Positions 22,960-34,639 of a stretch of 64,000 nt of DNA are shown here, in pieces. Position 1 is the stretch's first letter; every line of letters begins with the position of its first letter. The stretch is taken from positions 58,378-122,377 of the forward strand of contig MU623454.1 in the NCBI GenBank assembly GCA_025201765.1, in the 5' to 3' direction. Position numbers and translations under genes: made by a program. This stretch comes from Daldinia sp. FL1419 (Eukaryota; Ascomycota; Sordariomycetes; Xylariales; Hypoxylaceae). A model generated the notes under the pieces. That model saw only the letters and a list, made by a program, of their open reading frames with translations. It was not told the DNA's origin and did no database searches.

Positions 22960-24233
22960 CTACCAGTCGTCCCACTCATCATCCTTCTTGGCCGCTGCTG
23001 GCGCGTTCTTATTTCCGCCTCTTCCCATAGCCGAGGTTCCAACTGAACTATACTTGGGTCCGGTACCGTGTCTTTGATCCGCCGCCGCAGCGAAGTCATC
23101 CCAAAACGCCTTCTTGCTCTCGTCCATTGGGACTTGTCTTCGTTCGTCAGATCCCTCCACGAAGCGGTTAAATCGTTCCTGTGCTGTCATTGCGCCGGCC
23201 TGCGCCGCCTTACCTACGCTCCCTGCTGCGACTCTCGCCTGTGCTGCGAAGTCCGACTCTGAAAGCTATTTGCGCCGGTTAGTAATTGCATTTCTTCGTT
23301 ATGCGGTTAAGCATGCGAACGCGTGTGCTCACCTGCTTAGCCGTAGGCTGAATGAAATCGTCGTTGAAGCCTTTGGCCGTCTTGCTTACAGTCGTCGTGA
23401 ACCAGCCAAACCCTTTCGTTAGGGCGGCTACCGGGTCCTTCTGCACCTCTGATAGATCAGGGAGCCCTGCGCTGTTGCTCTTTGCGGGCGTAGGCGTGTT
23501 TCCAAATCCTGCATATTTACCACCTTGGCTGGGTGGTAAATCGGCCGACCTAGACGCGTTCTCTTTTCCAAGCCGCGCGAAATATTCATCATCAACTTTA
23601 GCCTTAACGCCTGGTCGGCTAGGGCTTGCTGTTCGGCTTCCGCTCGTTGGCACGCCTTGCAATGGTGTTCCAGTCCTACTAATCTGCTTTGGGCCAGGCT
23701 TTGCGGTAGGGGCGGGTTGAGGAGTGGTCTTCCGTTCACCGGGGACATACTCCTTACCCTCAACCTTAGCGCTAAGCCTCTCTTTCCATTCCTCGCCAAC
23801 TTCACCGCTGTATCGTTCCGCGATCGTGGCGTCGTCCCAATTCAGTCCGCGCATCTTTGTATCCTCATGTTGTTCGAAAAAAGACCTCCATCCCTGGTTG
23901 CCGCCAAGTCGCATGCGCTCAATCTCAGCCTGCTTAAAGGCATCCATAGTAACGGAACGAACGAAAGAGATGTGGACGCCAAGACCTCGGTGGACACCGG
24001 CGCAGGAGAGGCAGATGAAAACGCCGAATTTCGGGGACGCCCATTGAGGGTTTGGGGCGTTGCAATCGCAGCAAATGTTGTTATTGTTTGTCTTTTGTAT
24101 AGCCAGGAGCTGGAAATAAGCTGAAGGTTAGCAGGTATTTAACAATATAATAGAAATAACTGTTAAACCAAGTAATTGGACATACCTTTGACCTGGTCTC
24201 CGGATCAACTTCCCACATAGCTTTGGAGGCCAT
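22960..24233 (-). CDS. ADP-ribosylation factor GTPase-activating protein (Gcs1/ArfGAP1 type)
   Basis: Three exons (24233-24186, 24109-23333, 23265-22960) encode 376 residues. The ArfGAP zinc finger is complete: Cys29, Cys32, Cys49 and Cys52 in a CX2CX16CX2C pattern, followed by AGVHRGLGVHISFVRSVTMD, where Arg57 is the arginine-finger position. The rest of the catalytic domain (MRLGGNQGWRSFFEQHE, KMRGLNWDDATIAERYSGEV) is intact. The middle is Pro/Ser/Thr-rich and disordered. The end DDEWDDW is an acidic tryptophan motif of the sort used by ArfGAP1-type proteins to bind coat subunits. It should stimulate GTP hydrolysis by Arf1 in COPI traffic. A (TGCG)n-like tract lies in its upstream DNA at 24384-24411. 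Confidence 0.95.
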
Positions 24234-25451
24234 GGTGGACTATTGATTGTTGCGCCGAAGCAACAGCAAGGAGAGGTAATACAGGCTTCCCTTATCTAGC
24301 GATTGCGCGCTCAATATCAAATGAAAGCAGTTGACAAGGCAGTAAGAGCGTCAGGAACCATTAAAGCCGGACTTTGAAGACGCTTGCGTGCGTGCGTGAG
24401 TGCGTGCGTGAGGACAGTTTTATTAACCGTTTATGAAGTACCGTAGCACGGATTATGTACGTGCTTTATTAGAAAACTTTGTTAATTTAACTCGTGCGCA
24501 ATCGCCGACGTTTGATAAAATAGGATAGGGATATTTAATCAAATAAGGAATAATAAATGAGATAGGATTATCGGGGGCCAAGCCTACCCCGATTCTCCAC
24601 ATCTCCTTTTAGCGTTCTCGTCCCCTACCGTAGTTGGCTTAAACACCCGTACTAGGCCTGGAAAGGATGTCTAGATCTCCCCTTTTGGTATCACTACGTC
24701 TTAGGTACTACGGGTGTCTACAACTTGGTAGGTATTGTTCATCCAACCGCATTCCAAGCACTCCCCATTCTCGTCGTGATATCCAATGCCAGAAACCCAA
24801 ACCAGGTATTCTAAATGGACTCGTGCTTTGTGACGAGCTATCAATACTCGGAATTTGTTGGCCACTAACGTGACATTATCACCCGAGCTCGCAGCCACTC
24901 TTAATCCCCAATTTCAACATTTATATCCATCACCTCTGGAGGCGCGTTACAACTTTCTGGGGATTCCCTGATTCAGTCACGACAATAATTTGGATTGGAA
25001 AGACTAAGATTTCAAATCACGCATCTCACTACTGACAAATCACAAGGCATTGCATCAGTCCGTTATCAATCATATCTATTTCTTTACTCGCGAGAACTTT
25101 TCCGAGTCCACCGTGACCCCCCTGCTCCGTTGTCCACCTAGTGTACAACCCGTGAAAATGCTCGAGAGGTGGTTGTCAAAGTCATTCGTGAAATTAAGAT
25201 GTGTCAAAACTGCAGCATCATGACGCAGACCTTCGCTAGAAATGCGACAGTTGCCACTGACGATATCTGAGGCCATATTGCTGTTGTCCTGTGGGGTTTT
25301 CGTATCTATGGTGAAATCAAGAAACCAGCCATCCCTCGTAAAACTCGACTGACGCGCAATTACTGTGGTGTATCCGTAAATAAGACATGATCATATGGAT
25401 GCACCTTTCGCGAGAATTAAATATGCGCCGTCGGAAAAATGCCTAGATCAT
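24234..25451. other. Intergenic region, ArfGAP promoter side
   Basis: A 1.2-kb spacer with a GCGTGCGTGCGTGAGTGCG tract close to the ArfGAP start. Short ORFs at 24667-24898 (both strands) and 25076-25276 have no family resemblance and overlap each other, so I treat the stretch as noncoding plus the 3' UTR of the RRM gene. Confidence 0.5.
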
Positions 25452-26895
25452 CTAAGCAGTAGCAGCAGGGGCTGCTTCTTGGCCATTGGCCTCGTTCTCA
25501 TGGGGAATGTTCGCCTCCTCATCCGTCTTGTCGGGGCTATCAATGGCAACCTTGACAGCAATCTCACGACCTTCAATCTCCTTACCATTCATCTCGGCCA
25601 CAGCCTTCTGCTGGAGTTCCTCAGAAGCCAAGGTAACAAAGCCGAAACCACGACCCTTGCGGGGTTCGCCACGAGCCTGGAGCTTCTTGATCATGAATCG
25701 AGGGATAGGACGAAGGGCAATCTTGGCGGAGGAAGGCTGGTAGTCATTGAACAGTTCCTTGAGCTATTTTATGGGTTAGCAAGTCTGAAGTTAAACGTTA
25801 GCAAAATAGTGGCTTACCTTCTCCTCGGTTAGGTCATAGGGTAGGTTAGCGACCATAACCTTGTTCTTGGAGGGGATACCGTCAGCGGGCGGTCCACGCT
25901 CACGACGCTCACGAGCAGGGCCTTTCTTCGCAGCCTTATCAGCTTTGTCAGCATCCGCCTTGTTGGTGATGTCGGTCAAAGGCAGAACCTCAGAGTCGGC
26001 AGCGGTAGCATTGGCACCAGCCTCGGTAGTAGGGGCATCATCCTTTCCGCCCTCCTATGCGTCACTATTAGTAGCTGCTAGAATATGATAAATAGGTAGG
26101 CAAAACTTACAGTTCGGCCGCCACGACCAGCGCGACCAGCGCGACCTCGACCGCGGCCTCGGCCACGACCAGAGGATCGACGGCGGGAGCCCTCAGCACC
26201 AGTCTCGCCGTTGGTGGCGCCCTCAGCCTTCTCACCAGCTGGCTGGGGAGTGCGGGCAAGTTGAACAGAGACCTTTCGTTCAAGAATCTCCTTGCCGGAG
26301 AGTTCAGCGATAGCACGTTCGGCCTCAGTGGGGGTAGAGAGATCCACGAAGGCATAGCCAACGGGACGGTCGGTACGAGGATTCTTCGGAATCGAGACGG
26401 ATTCACTGAGTGATGGAGTCAGTTATTCGGAATTTCAACGAGCTTGCTCATAGTAGCCAGATATAATTGAGACCGGCCTCAAGACAGACCCTTCCCGTTT
26501 GTGATGGCGCAGCCACTAACAATCGCCTACTGTCAAGTCTTCCAAGAAAGACAGGTAGGCAGTAAAGGCTGAACAAATGTGTGGACCATTACGTAGCACA
26601 GGGAATCCAAGGAATGAAGATGGGGTCAACAGGCAGACTATGGAAGCGACTCCATAATTTAGTAGGAATGAAGGGAGAACATGGAAACTTACACAAGGTA
26701 GCCCTTGAAGAATTCTTTCAACTCCCCCTCAGTTGTCGCATATGCGAGGTTGCCGATGTACAATCGGCGGCCCTCGGCGGCACTAGCATGGACAGCATCC
26801 TTGTTCTCGTCCTTGCCAGCGAGAGAGGTATTGCTCAGAGCATTGGTAACGTCGTTGACGGCAGCGTCAGCAACTTTCTCCGCAGTAGTGGCCAT
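25452..26895 (-). CDS. RNA-binding protein with two RRM domains and an RG-rich linker
   Basis: Four exons (26895-26693, 26405-26111, 26054-25818, 25763-25452) encode 348 residues. RRM1 begins near residue 44 with RRLYIGNLAYATTEGELKEF (RNP2) and continues with RTDRPVGYAFVDLSTPTEAE (RNP1 region). A Gly/Arg-rich linker of repeated Gly-Arg pairs follows at about 145-165, then an acidic stretch and a Lys/Arg-rich stretch. RRM2 has VMVANLPYDLTEEKLKELF and GRGFGFVTLASEELQQKAV (RNP1). The tail is Ala/Glu-rich. It belongs to the broad fungal RNP-domain family; a role in mRNA or ribosome-related RNA handling is likely, but the exact target cannot be read from sequence. The open frames in the track run past donors at 25817, 26110 and 26692; the spliced model keeps phase throughout. 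Confidence 0.93.
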
Positions 26896-27945
26896 TGTGA
26901 CAGATGGTTTTAGATTGGGAGATTAGTTGAAGGTAGGTTGGTAACTTGACAAGAGGCGATTAATAGACGTTGAATGGACGTTCGGGTTCGGGTTCAGATA
27001 TTGAACTCTTGAACAATTTTCGGGGGAGGAATAGGGTGGCTACGTGCCCTAGAGAAGATTGAAAGAGTTGGGAAATCGGTGAGTTGTGACACAACGAGCT
27101 TGAGATTGATGGGATTGAGAGGTGTGAAGAAGAAATGAGAGAGACCAGATGTTCGGACGCGGCCAGAATTTTTTAAGGGTTGTTGTTTCTTGTGTGGGTC
27201 ACGCAAAAAAATGTTTAGACACACGGCAGGCGTGGGGTAAATAACTTATGGTTGCGCTTGACAGGAATCTATGGGCCAATTGTGGAAAGGGGGACGCATG
27301 AACTAGCACGGACCAGATTTTTGAATATCTACGTATCTCAACACCAATCTTTACTGCACTATGTTCTCACTTATATATTTTTCTATTCGCTCTATCAATT
27401 TGTTTGTGCAGATGGATACCTCAGCACACTGTCTTGATCAGTTGCACGGACATTGATGCCTGAATAATTAGTGACTATCGTATTGTGATCAAAAAAAATT
27501 TTGGTACCTGGAGGGGACGACTTGGTCAAAGGTATTGTGTGAAATGATAAGAACCTTGGAAGCTAGGCAAAATGCATAAATACATGATTAATGGAAGGAC
27601 AAGGAGACAGTAATAAATACAGCAAAGGAAAGTGACACGAATGGTCAGAGAAGGCAAGAAAGGTCACTGGGTCAGTAAGTGCGGTGATTCAAATCTAAAA
27701 TAAATGCAGGTATGAACGAGCTTACCTAATTTTATCGAGTCCAAGTCACTATTGCCCTCAGTCTTTTTTTTTTTTTTTTTTTTTTTTTCTTGTCAAAGCA
27801 TTTTGCAAGTCGGGCGCATATCTGTAGAGATAAAAGGGAAAAAAGCGCATCCTGCACATATACAGATACTATTAACTTCTAAGAAGACAAAAACATCTAT
27901 TCACTCCCCAAGAAAATTTAATTTTTTTTTTTCAATGTTCATATC
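26896..27945. other. Intergenic region upstream of the RRM gene
   Basis: About 1 kb of promoter and spacer. It carries a run of 25 T residues at 27764-27788. ORFs at 26994-27224 and 27252-27437 are AT-rich with no recognisable content. Confidence 0.5.
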
Positions 27946-28110
27946 ATGGCGAATCCATTGACTAACACCGGAAGGTCGCTCTCTGTCAACAGCACCTCCT
28001 TTGCGCTCCAAGAGGATTCAGGTACAACCGTCACCGTCCTTAAGCTCGACTTTTCCGAGAAGTTGGGATGGAAGGACATGGATGGTTCTTTATGTTGCAT
28101 TAATAAGTAA
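27946..28110 (+). CDS. Candidate small ORF (54 aa), possibly first exon of a longer gene
   Basis: An ATG in strong context (ATCATGG) opens 54 codons whose third positions are richer in G and C than the AT-rich flanks. The peptide MANPLTNTGRSLSVNSTSFA ... TVTVLKLDFSEKLGWKDMDG ... INK looks more like protein than the neighbouring frames. The stop overlaps a good donor (AA|GTAAGG). If that donor joins the acceptor CGCAAG at 28172-28173, the frame gains about 20 residues (NSELLACFIEEKEHQPGIGV) before a stop. No signal peptide or family is recognised. This is the only plausible coding segment in the large gap between the RRM gene and TAH18, but the support is weak. Confidence 0.3.
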   Translation: MANPLTNTGRSLSVNSTSFALQEDSGTTVTVLKLDFSEKLGWKDMDGSLCCINK

Positions 28111-31100
28111 GGTACCTAACCTAGATATGTACCTAGGAAGGTACTTACATGTATTCCTACATGTTCGCAAGTTCCGAATTGCTAGCATGCTTCATTGAAG
28201 AGAAAGAACATCAGCCAGGCATAGGTGTCTGAGTTAGGTAGGTGCCTTCCTACATAAGGTAAAGTATTAGGTAATATGGTACTAACGTCAGTTTGGCAAC
28301 TTGCTTGAATTATCGAAATTGGATTCCATCGAAATCTCGGGGTCGCATTGAAAACAGCAAATTACGCCATTTCAATGCTAGCATGGTGCATCTTTGTTCT
28401 ACTACATACTAAAACCGGGGAAACTCGCAACCAGAAGCTACGGCATGTTATTAAAAGGAACCACGTTCTCATTGTCGGAACTTTTATTTCCACATGCGAA
28501 CTTGAACTTGTTTGGAGCTTGGGTACGGTTTAGGTCATGTCATAAGTCGGCCAATCTTCTGGAAACTCTGAAAGAACCTGGTATCTGGGGTTGTAACAAT
28601 CGAGCCACTCAATGCGGACAATGCGAACTCGACAGGGGTTATCATTAAATACACCCCTCTCCTTCTCGCTTGACAAACGCCTTTTCTTCACCTACAAATC
28701 GAAAAGAAAACACAACCCCCCTTTTACCCCTTTATGGTCGCTTTTTAAGAAAGGAGTTCTTACTATCTGTATTATCACCAAACTGAACTGAAATTCCCAA
28801 CATGGTAAATGACGTATGATTTTTACACTGTTATATCTTATACCGTGTAGAGAAGGGAAAAAGTATTCCTAGGTTGAAGCTTAATGATCTCCCTCATTTA
28901 TATCACAAAGGTGGAAGATCAATTCCGTACTATTATAACAATAAAGGCGTACGTCGTATGTCGGTGTATGACTCTTCCAGTCAACTGACGATTTTAGGTG
29001 AGGACTAGATGCACTACGCAATTGGCAAACAAATTTAGTCCACATGGCTTTTGCCGGTGTCTTCGGCTGGGTAAGGTAGCTTACTAGCTCTTGCGTGCAT
29101 GAAAGTTACGGCCAAATCGGCAGCCCTAACCAAAATGCCGGCTCCCAGAATGCAAGAATGCCAGAATACCAGAATGCAAAACAACCAAAAGGTCATCTTA
29201 ACGTTACTTTGCAGCTACTAGATGACATGTTCCTAAAGCACGATCAAGTCAAGATTGCCTTTTGGTCCTTTATTCGGCAATTTACTTACTAATATCAATT
29301 TTATATGTGATAAATCTCAAAGTGTCCCTGACCTGACACCTGGACCTGCATCCCTGCGACGTGAAGTATGTACCTCTTCCTGCCGCACGTGACGGGCGAT
29401 TAGAGGGGAATTGCGTAACGGCCCATTTATAGGTGCCTAACTTTGGAAACTAATCCCTTTTAGCGTCGTATCCCACGGTCGAAGCCCCTACAGACATCCC
29501 ATTGTCAAACGGATTTCGTTTGATTATTATACTAATATATCTATTATGTAAACTACGGGGTGGCTATTGCCTTACGAGTTGATTTAGAGTAACTATCCGA
29601 GGAAGGTTCCCTGGTATTCCCTCCACTCCCAAGGAAGAGTTTGCCATCCAATTAGAAGCACGCACGTCGTGTAATAAAAGAACTTGGCTTCCACGATACT
29701 TTCTCATCAGCCTTTCTTTCCAGGTTAGACCTAAATATGACAAGAAACCATATAGCCTCTACATAGGTAGTTTAAATTTCCCTTCCAGCATTCATTAGGT
29801 AATATCCATATCTGGCATCTATTTCCCACATATGTTAGCGATATAGTGTTTAACTTGGATGCTTCGAGTATTTGTAGATACAACTATAGCCTTATAGGGC
29901 GTCTTGGAAAGGGAGCGTCTACTCGATCCTATCATTTGCTCCAAACTTACACACTGAGGTGTAACCTGAACACTTTGGGGGTATATTCAACGGCAAATAG
30001 ATTCGAAGAATAGAACTGTAGGCTCAAGTAGCTCTAAAAGAATATAATCATCCGATCGTAGCATAAGTACACAAAATTGACTTGAAAGATAAAGTAGCGA
30101 AAGAAATAGCATTTCTATTGATATTATACTAAATCCACACTCGATTATTCCATCTACTTACGAGATAAATATCGTCGCAAAACACACCCGCTTGGGCTGG
30201 AATAAGGTACCGATGTTGAATAGCTGGTCCAAAAAATGAGCACGCCGCCTTTTTAGATCTCTTATAGGTTTTATTAAAAAATTTAGGGTTCTCGGGTGAA
30301 TGATATTCGTAACTCATGTTCTCTTTACTTACAAATATGATAGACCCGTTAGTCCGTGTGATTCCAGCATAATATTGCGGCGGATACTCTTACCAGCCAG
30401 GCGGCTGCCTCGGGAGCTTAATAGACGCCATGCAGGACGGCCCGAGAAATTATTTCAGCTCCCATGTCATCTCCCCAGTTGTCTCGGGGGCATTCATGTC
30501 GTACAATGTCGTCGTACAATAGCAAGCCTTAGCTTAGGTATCCTATTGGCGAAACATATCCGAGGCGGCGGCTATCGGGATTTCATCCACTCGAGTGAGA
30601 CTAAACAGATTCCAATGTTATATTCCAAATTTTAGTCAAGCTACCTCGTGTGTGAATATTTTGCCTGATCTCTCCCTCAGGCGTTAGGTAGTCGCCTACT
30701 CGTTTCAGAAATAGGTAGCATCTCCAAACGAGTATCGGAAAAACTCTCAACACCAACTGAAGCCACGCACACGCACACCGCTCGTAATAAAGCGCTATTC
30801 GGGAATTCTGCTGTTGGTATCCGTGGAGCAATGGAAAATTGGACTGTGCCAAATCTTACTGACAAAAAGGACGAAGTCATTCGAATTGTCTAAGGCGGTG
30901 TAAGTAGCAAGGTTGCGGCTCAACTAATGAAGGCTGCAGTAGGCAATCTATTAGGCCGATGACGAGTACCTATGGAATAGATCTCGTACCATCCTGGTCA
31001 ACGACGTGGTGATGCGCTTATGTACTATGTACTATGTAGTCCCAAGGTTCGCCACCTTAGTGGTTTGGATAACATTGAACAACGTCGAGTGCATGATCCC

Positions 31101-31703
31101 CAGCTACGTACCTCGTAAATATCGTCAAACTCGATATTGTGGGGTCGAAACGTGTTCACCGCAGTTTGAGCTGGCCTTTTGTACACATCGAGCCCTATGT
31201 GGACAGGCCAAAAAGGGGTTACGCTGTTCTGGGGATTATATTTGTATTTCTAGAACCAAGATATAGTCACGGATAGACAGAAATCCCGTTTAATATACAC
31301 CCATGAGATATAGTACCTGTGGACGTGTATACATATAATCAGGTACTAATGTCACTTCAGGAATATCCCTATGTAGGGTACATTACGTCCTTATCTTTCT
31401 TATCGGCACCTTAGGTACGTCCGTCCATACCTACGTAAGCTACCAAGGTACGCGCACTAGGTACAATGTAGGTAGGTACTTACGACATACATATGGAAGG
31501 TGGTTGATACCTGTATTAGGTAAATTTGAAAATGTCATAGCGGATCTCAAGAGCAAGTGCGGGGTTCTGATTGGGAGGGGCAAAAGCACTCAATAGAGTA
31601 AGATTCTTATCTTATCGATCTCATCTTTCCAAACTTGTAATGAGACCCTTGTAGTTAATTCTTTCTTTTCATGGTTGAATCTGAAAAGTTGTACTTGTTC
31701 AAC
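28111..31703. other. Large gene-poor stretch upstream of TAH18
   Basis: About 3.6 kb without a convincing gene. It contains AGGTACC/CCTAGG motif clusters (28112-28150, 31430-31480), four imperfect 8-bp repeats of the form CCAGAATG/CAAGAATG (29145-29180), and several short ORFs (for example 28348-28648 and 30300-30880) that lack codon-like composition. Non-coding transcription or a diverged lineage-specific gene cannot be excluded from sequence alone. Confidence 0.45.
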
Positions 31704-34639
31704 ATGGCTTCGGAACTCGATAATGACTATACGGGTAGTGGAGATGGAGCCGCAAAACTTGAGAGTAGACGTATACTCATATTGTATGGTTCCGAGACGG
31801 GGAATAGCCAAGATTTGGCTGGTGACATCGAACGGCTGTCGGAAAGAATACACTTTAAGACGCAGGTCCGTGAAATGAACGATGTTGAACTTGTAAGTTA
31901 AAATTTATTCTGTTCCATTTATCCCTTCGTCATTGCGACGTTTCACGTCTATTTATTTCAATTCCTTATTGATGAACTTTTCTATATTATTATTAAGAAT
32001 ATTATTTTCGTTTATCTTTTTTTTTTCTTCTTTTTTTACTGGGCGCACGGGACATTACCTGTCCTTCTAGTTTCAAGTTCCAAGGCCAGAAAAAAAAAAA
32101 CCCTACGGGTTCTTATGATAAAACTAGCCAAAAAAGAATTATACATCTACTAGCAACAACTTTATGGTCACACTCACGTACAATTTAATCTTGCATTTAC
32201 CGGTCCAAGTGTCAACAAGCCAGATTAAGGGAAAAAACAAACCAAAACAGACAGCACAACAATACATCATGGTAACCAGATCTTTCTCGTTTAGAATACA
32301 TTACTACAATACCCTCTGATCATATTCGTCATTTCTACTACCGGCCAAGGCGAAGTACCTAAAAACGCTCGTAAGTTTTGGAAGAGTCTCCTCCGCAAAC
32401 GACTACCTCCAAATTGTCTACAACTGGTCAACTTCACCACTTTTGGTCTCGGCGATAGTTCATACTCCAAGTATGCAATTTCCCTTCTTCCCTTTTTCAT
32501 TTCTTCAATTACATCATCGCCGACTAGACCAAACTAATATTTTTAATAAATTCATTCAGGTACAATTTTGCAGCTAGGAAACTTCACAAACGCCTTGAAC
32601 AGCTCGGTGCGACCGAATTCTTCCCACGTGGTGAGGCTGACGAACGTCACCAAGACGGGTAAGCAGCTTCCGCCTTGTACCTTCTAACTCTTCTGCACTC
32701 TGCACTCTGCACTCTGCTCTCTGCTCTCTGCTCTCTGATCTCTATTCCCTGCCTTAGCTTCAATAGCAAGTTTATTCTATTTCTTTTCTTTTTCTTCTTC
32801 GTTCCCAAACTTCTTTCGTACTCCATCTCATTCATCGCCTTTTTTTTATCCCTTTATCACTGATGTAATATTGAACTGATCTTCCTTCTTAGCATTGACG
32901 GTACTTTCTTACCTTGGTCCATAAGCCTTCGTAGCCATCTTCTAAAGGAGTATCCATTACCTGGCGGTCTATCACCTATACCCCCAGATGTGCAACTTCC
33001 TCCCAAGTTCACATTAAAACTAGCACCCGTTATGGATTGCTTAGATGAGCCGATGCCTGACCGTGATGGAGGTCAAGTTGGGAATTCAAATGGTGTAGAT
33101 TTGGCTTCACCTATCGTTAAACCACTAAACGGAGGTCATGGTAATATATATAACAAGCGGATTCTCGACGAAAAAGCAGCACTTTTTAGCCATCTCGATA
33201 CGCCCAACTCGGAACAACTGGAGCAGGCCTTAAGGGCAGAAAGAATGTCCATCCACAGCAACAGCTACCCGGCGCGTTTATCAGAGCAGACAGCTAGGCA
33301 AATTAAAGGTGGGATAGATATTCTAGACCGGCCAAATGTTCTAAGGGACTATCCGTCTAAATACCTCCTAGAGGACTCGAGCAGTTCAAAGGAGGCTCTC
33401 CCCCCCCCAGATCTCCTTCCGATACCCAGAGGATGGCCCGCCCATGTGCGCAGCAATTATCGGGTAACCCCCCCTAGTCACTGGCAGGATGTCCGTCATC
33501 TAGCTCTCGAAGTTCCTACGCAACTGGATTCCAACAGGAGAGGCGATAGAGAAACGCTTAGCTATGTACCAGGCGACACTATAGTCATTTATCCCAAGAA
33601 CTTTCCGGCGGATGTACAGTCACTAATCGACCTCATGGACTGGAACGATGTCGCTGACTTGCAGTTCGAGCATTGCGCAATGCAGGAGGATGCGCTTTGG
33701 TCAAGTCCTAAGAATTGCTACCCTCTTCGTCGCTCCACCTTACGTGAGCTCCTTATCCATAACTATGACATAACGGCCATTCCGAAACGCGTATTCTTCG
33801 AAGACATTGCTTTTTATACGAGCGATCCGATGCATCAAGAGCGCTTACGAGAATTCGCGAACCCCGGTCTTTCGGATGAGTTCTATGACTATACATCCCG
33901 GCCTCGACGGTCTATTTTAGAGGTTCTCCAAGACTTCCCATCGGTCAAGATTCCCTATCAACATCTTCCCTCTATTTTCCCTGTTATACGGGGTCGAGAA
34001 TACAGTGTTGCTAGCGGTGGGCCACTGCTTAAAACTGAAGAACACCCAGACTTCACGAGAGTCGAACTTCTAGTGGCGTTAGTGAAATACAAGACAGTTC
34101 TACGAAAGACCCGGCAAGGGCTCTGCTCTCGGTATCTAGAATCCTTGCGTCCGGGTACGAATATCATGATTACACATAAAGAATACGATACGCTTGAAGC
34201 TAGTTGGGTTCGCAGGCCAATATTAGCTATTGCCCCTGGCACTGGTATCGCGCCGATACGTGCCCATCTTTGGGATCGTCTAGATGAGTCGCAAAATGCT
34301 GGTGAAGCTGTAGTCTTTTTCGGCGGCCGAAACCGCGACGCTGACTTTTATTTTGAAGAAGAATGGGAAGATCTTAGGGCAAAGGTTATCACGGCATTTT
34401 CGAGAGACCAGAAGGAAAAGATTTACGTACAGAACCGTATTCGTGAACATTGGCAACTGGTTTGCGAATTCATCCGGAAAGGTTGCGTGGTCTGCATTTG
34501 TGGGAGTTCGGGGAAGATGCCAGAGGCAGTTAAATTAGCCATATTGGAAGCCATGGTAATGGGGAAAATGGCTCCCGATCTCGATAGTGCACAGAGGTTA
34601 CTGGCCGAGAACAATCCATTATGGGAGGAGGTTTGGTAA
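31704..34639 (+). CDS. TAH18: NADPH-dependent diflavin oxidoreductase (TAH18 / NDOR1 family)
   Basis: Four exons (31704-31892, 32295-32470, 32560-32658, 32893-34639) give 736 residues. The flavodoxin domain opens with ILILYGSETGNSQDLAGDIE (FMN phosphate loop) and continues with FVISTTGQGEVPKNARKFWK and FTTFGLGDSSYSKYNFAARK. The connecting and FAD domain has RVFFEDIAFYT, REYSVASGG and YKTVLRKTRQGLCSRYLESL. The NADPH domain has AIAPGTGIAPIRAHLWDR, VVFFGGRNRDADFYFEEEW and the family end NPLWEEVW. Together with Dre2 it delivers electrons from NADPH to cytosolic Fe-S cluster assembly and to ribonucleotide reductase cofactor formation. The ATG at 31704 is chosen for its strong AACATGG context; an in-frame ATG at 31671 would add 11 residues. 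Intron 1 is 402 nt, long for this window. Intron 3 holds a CTCTGCA-type repeat. Confidence 0.94.
32693..32742. repeat. Heptanucleotide repeat in TAH18 intron 3
   Basis: About seven copies of a 7-bp unit drift from TGCACTC to TGCTCTC to TGATCTC. The tract lies wholly within the third intron, so it does not affect the protein. Confidence 0.85.
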
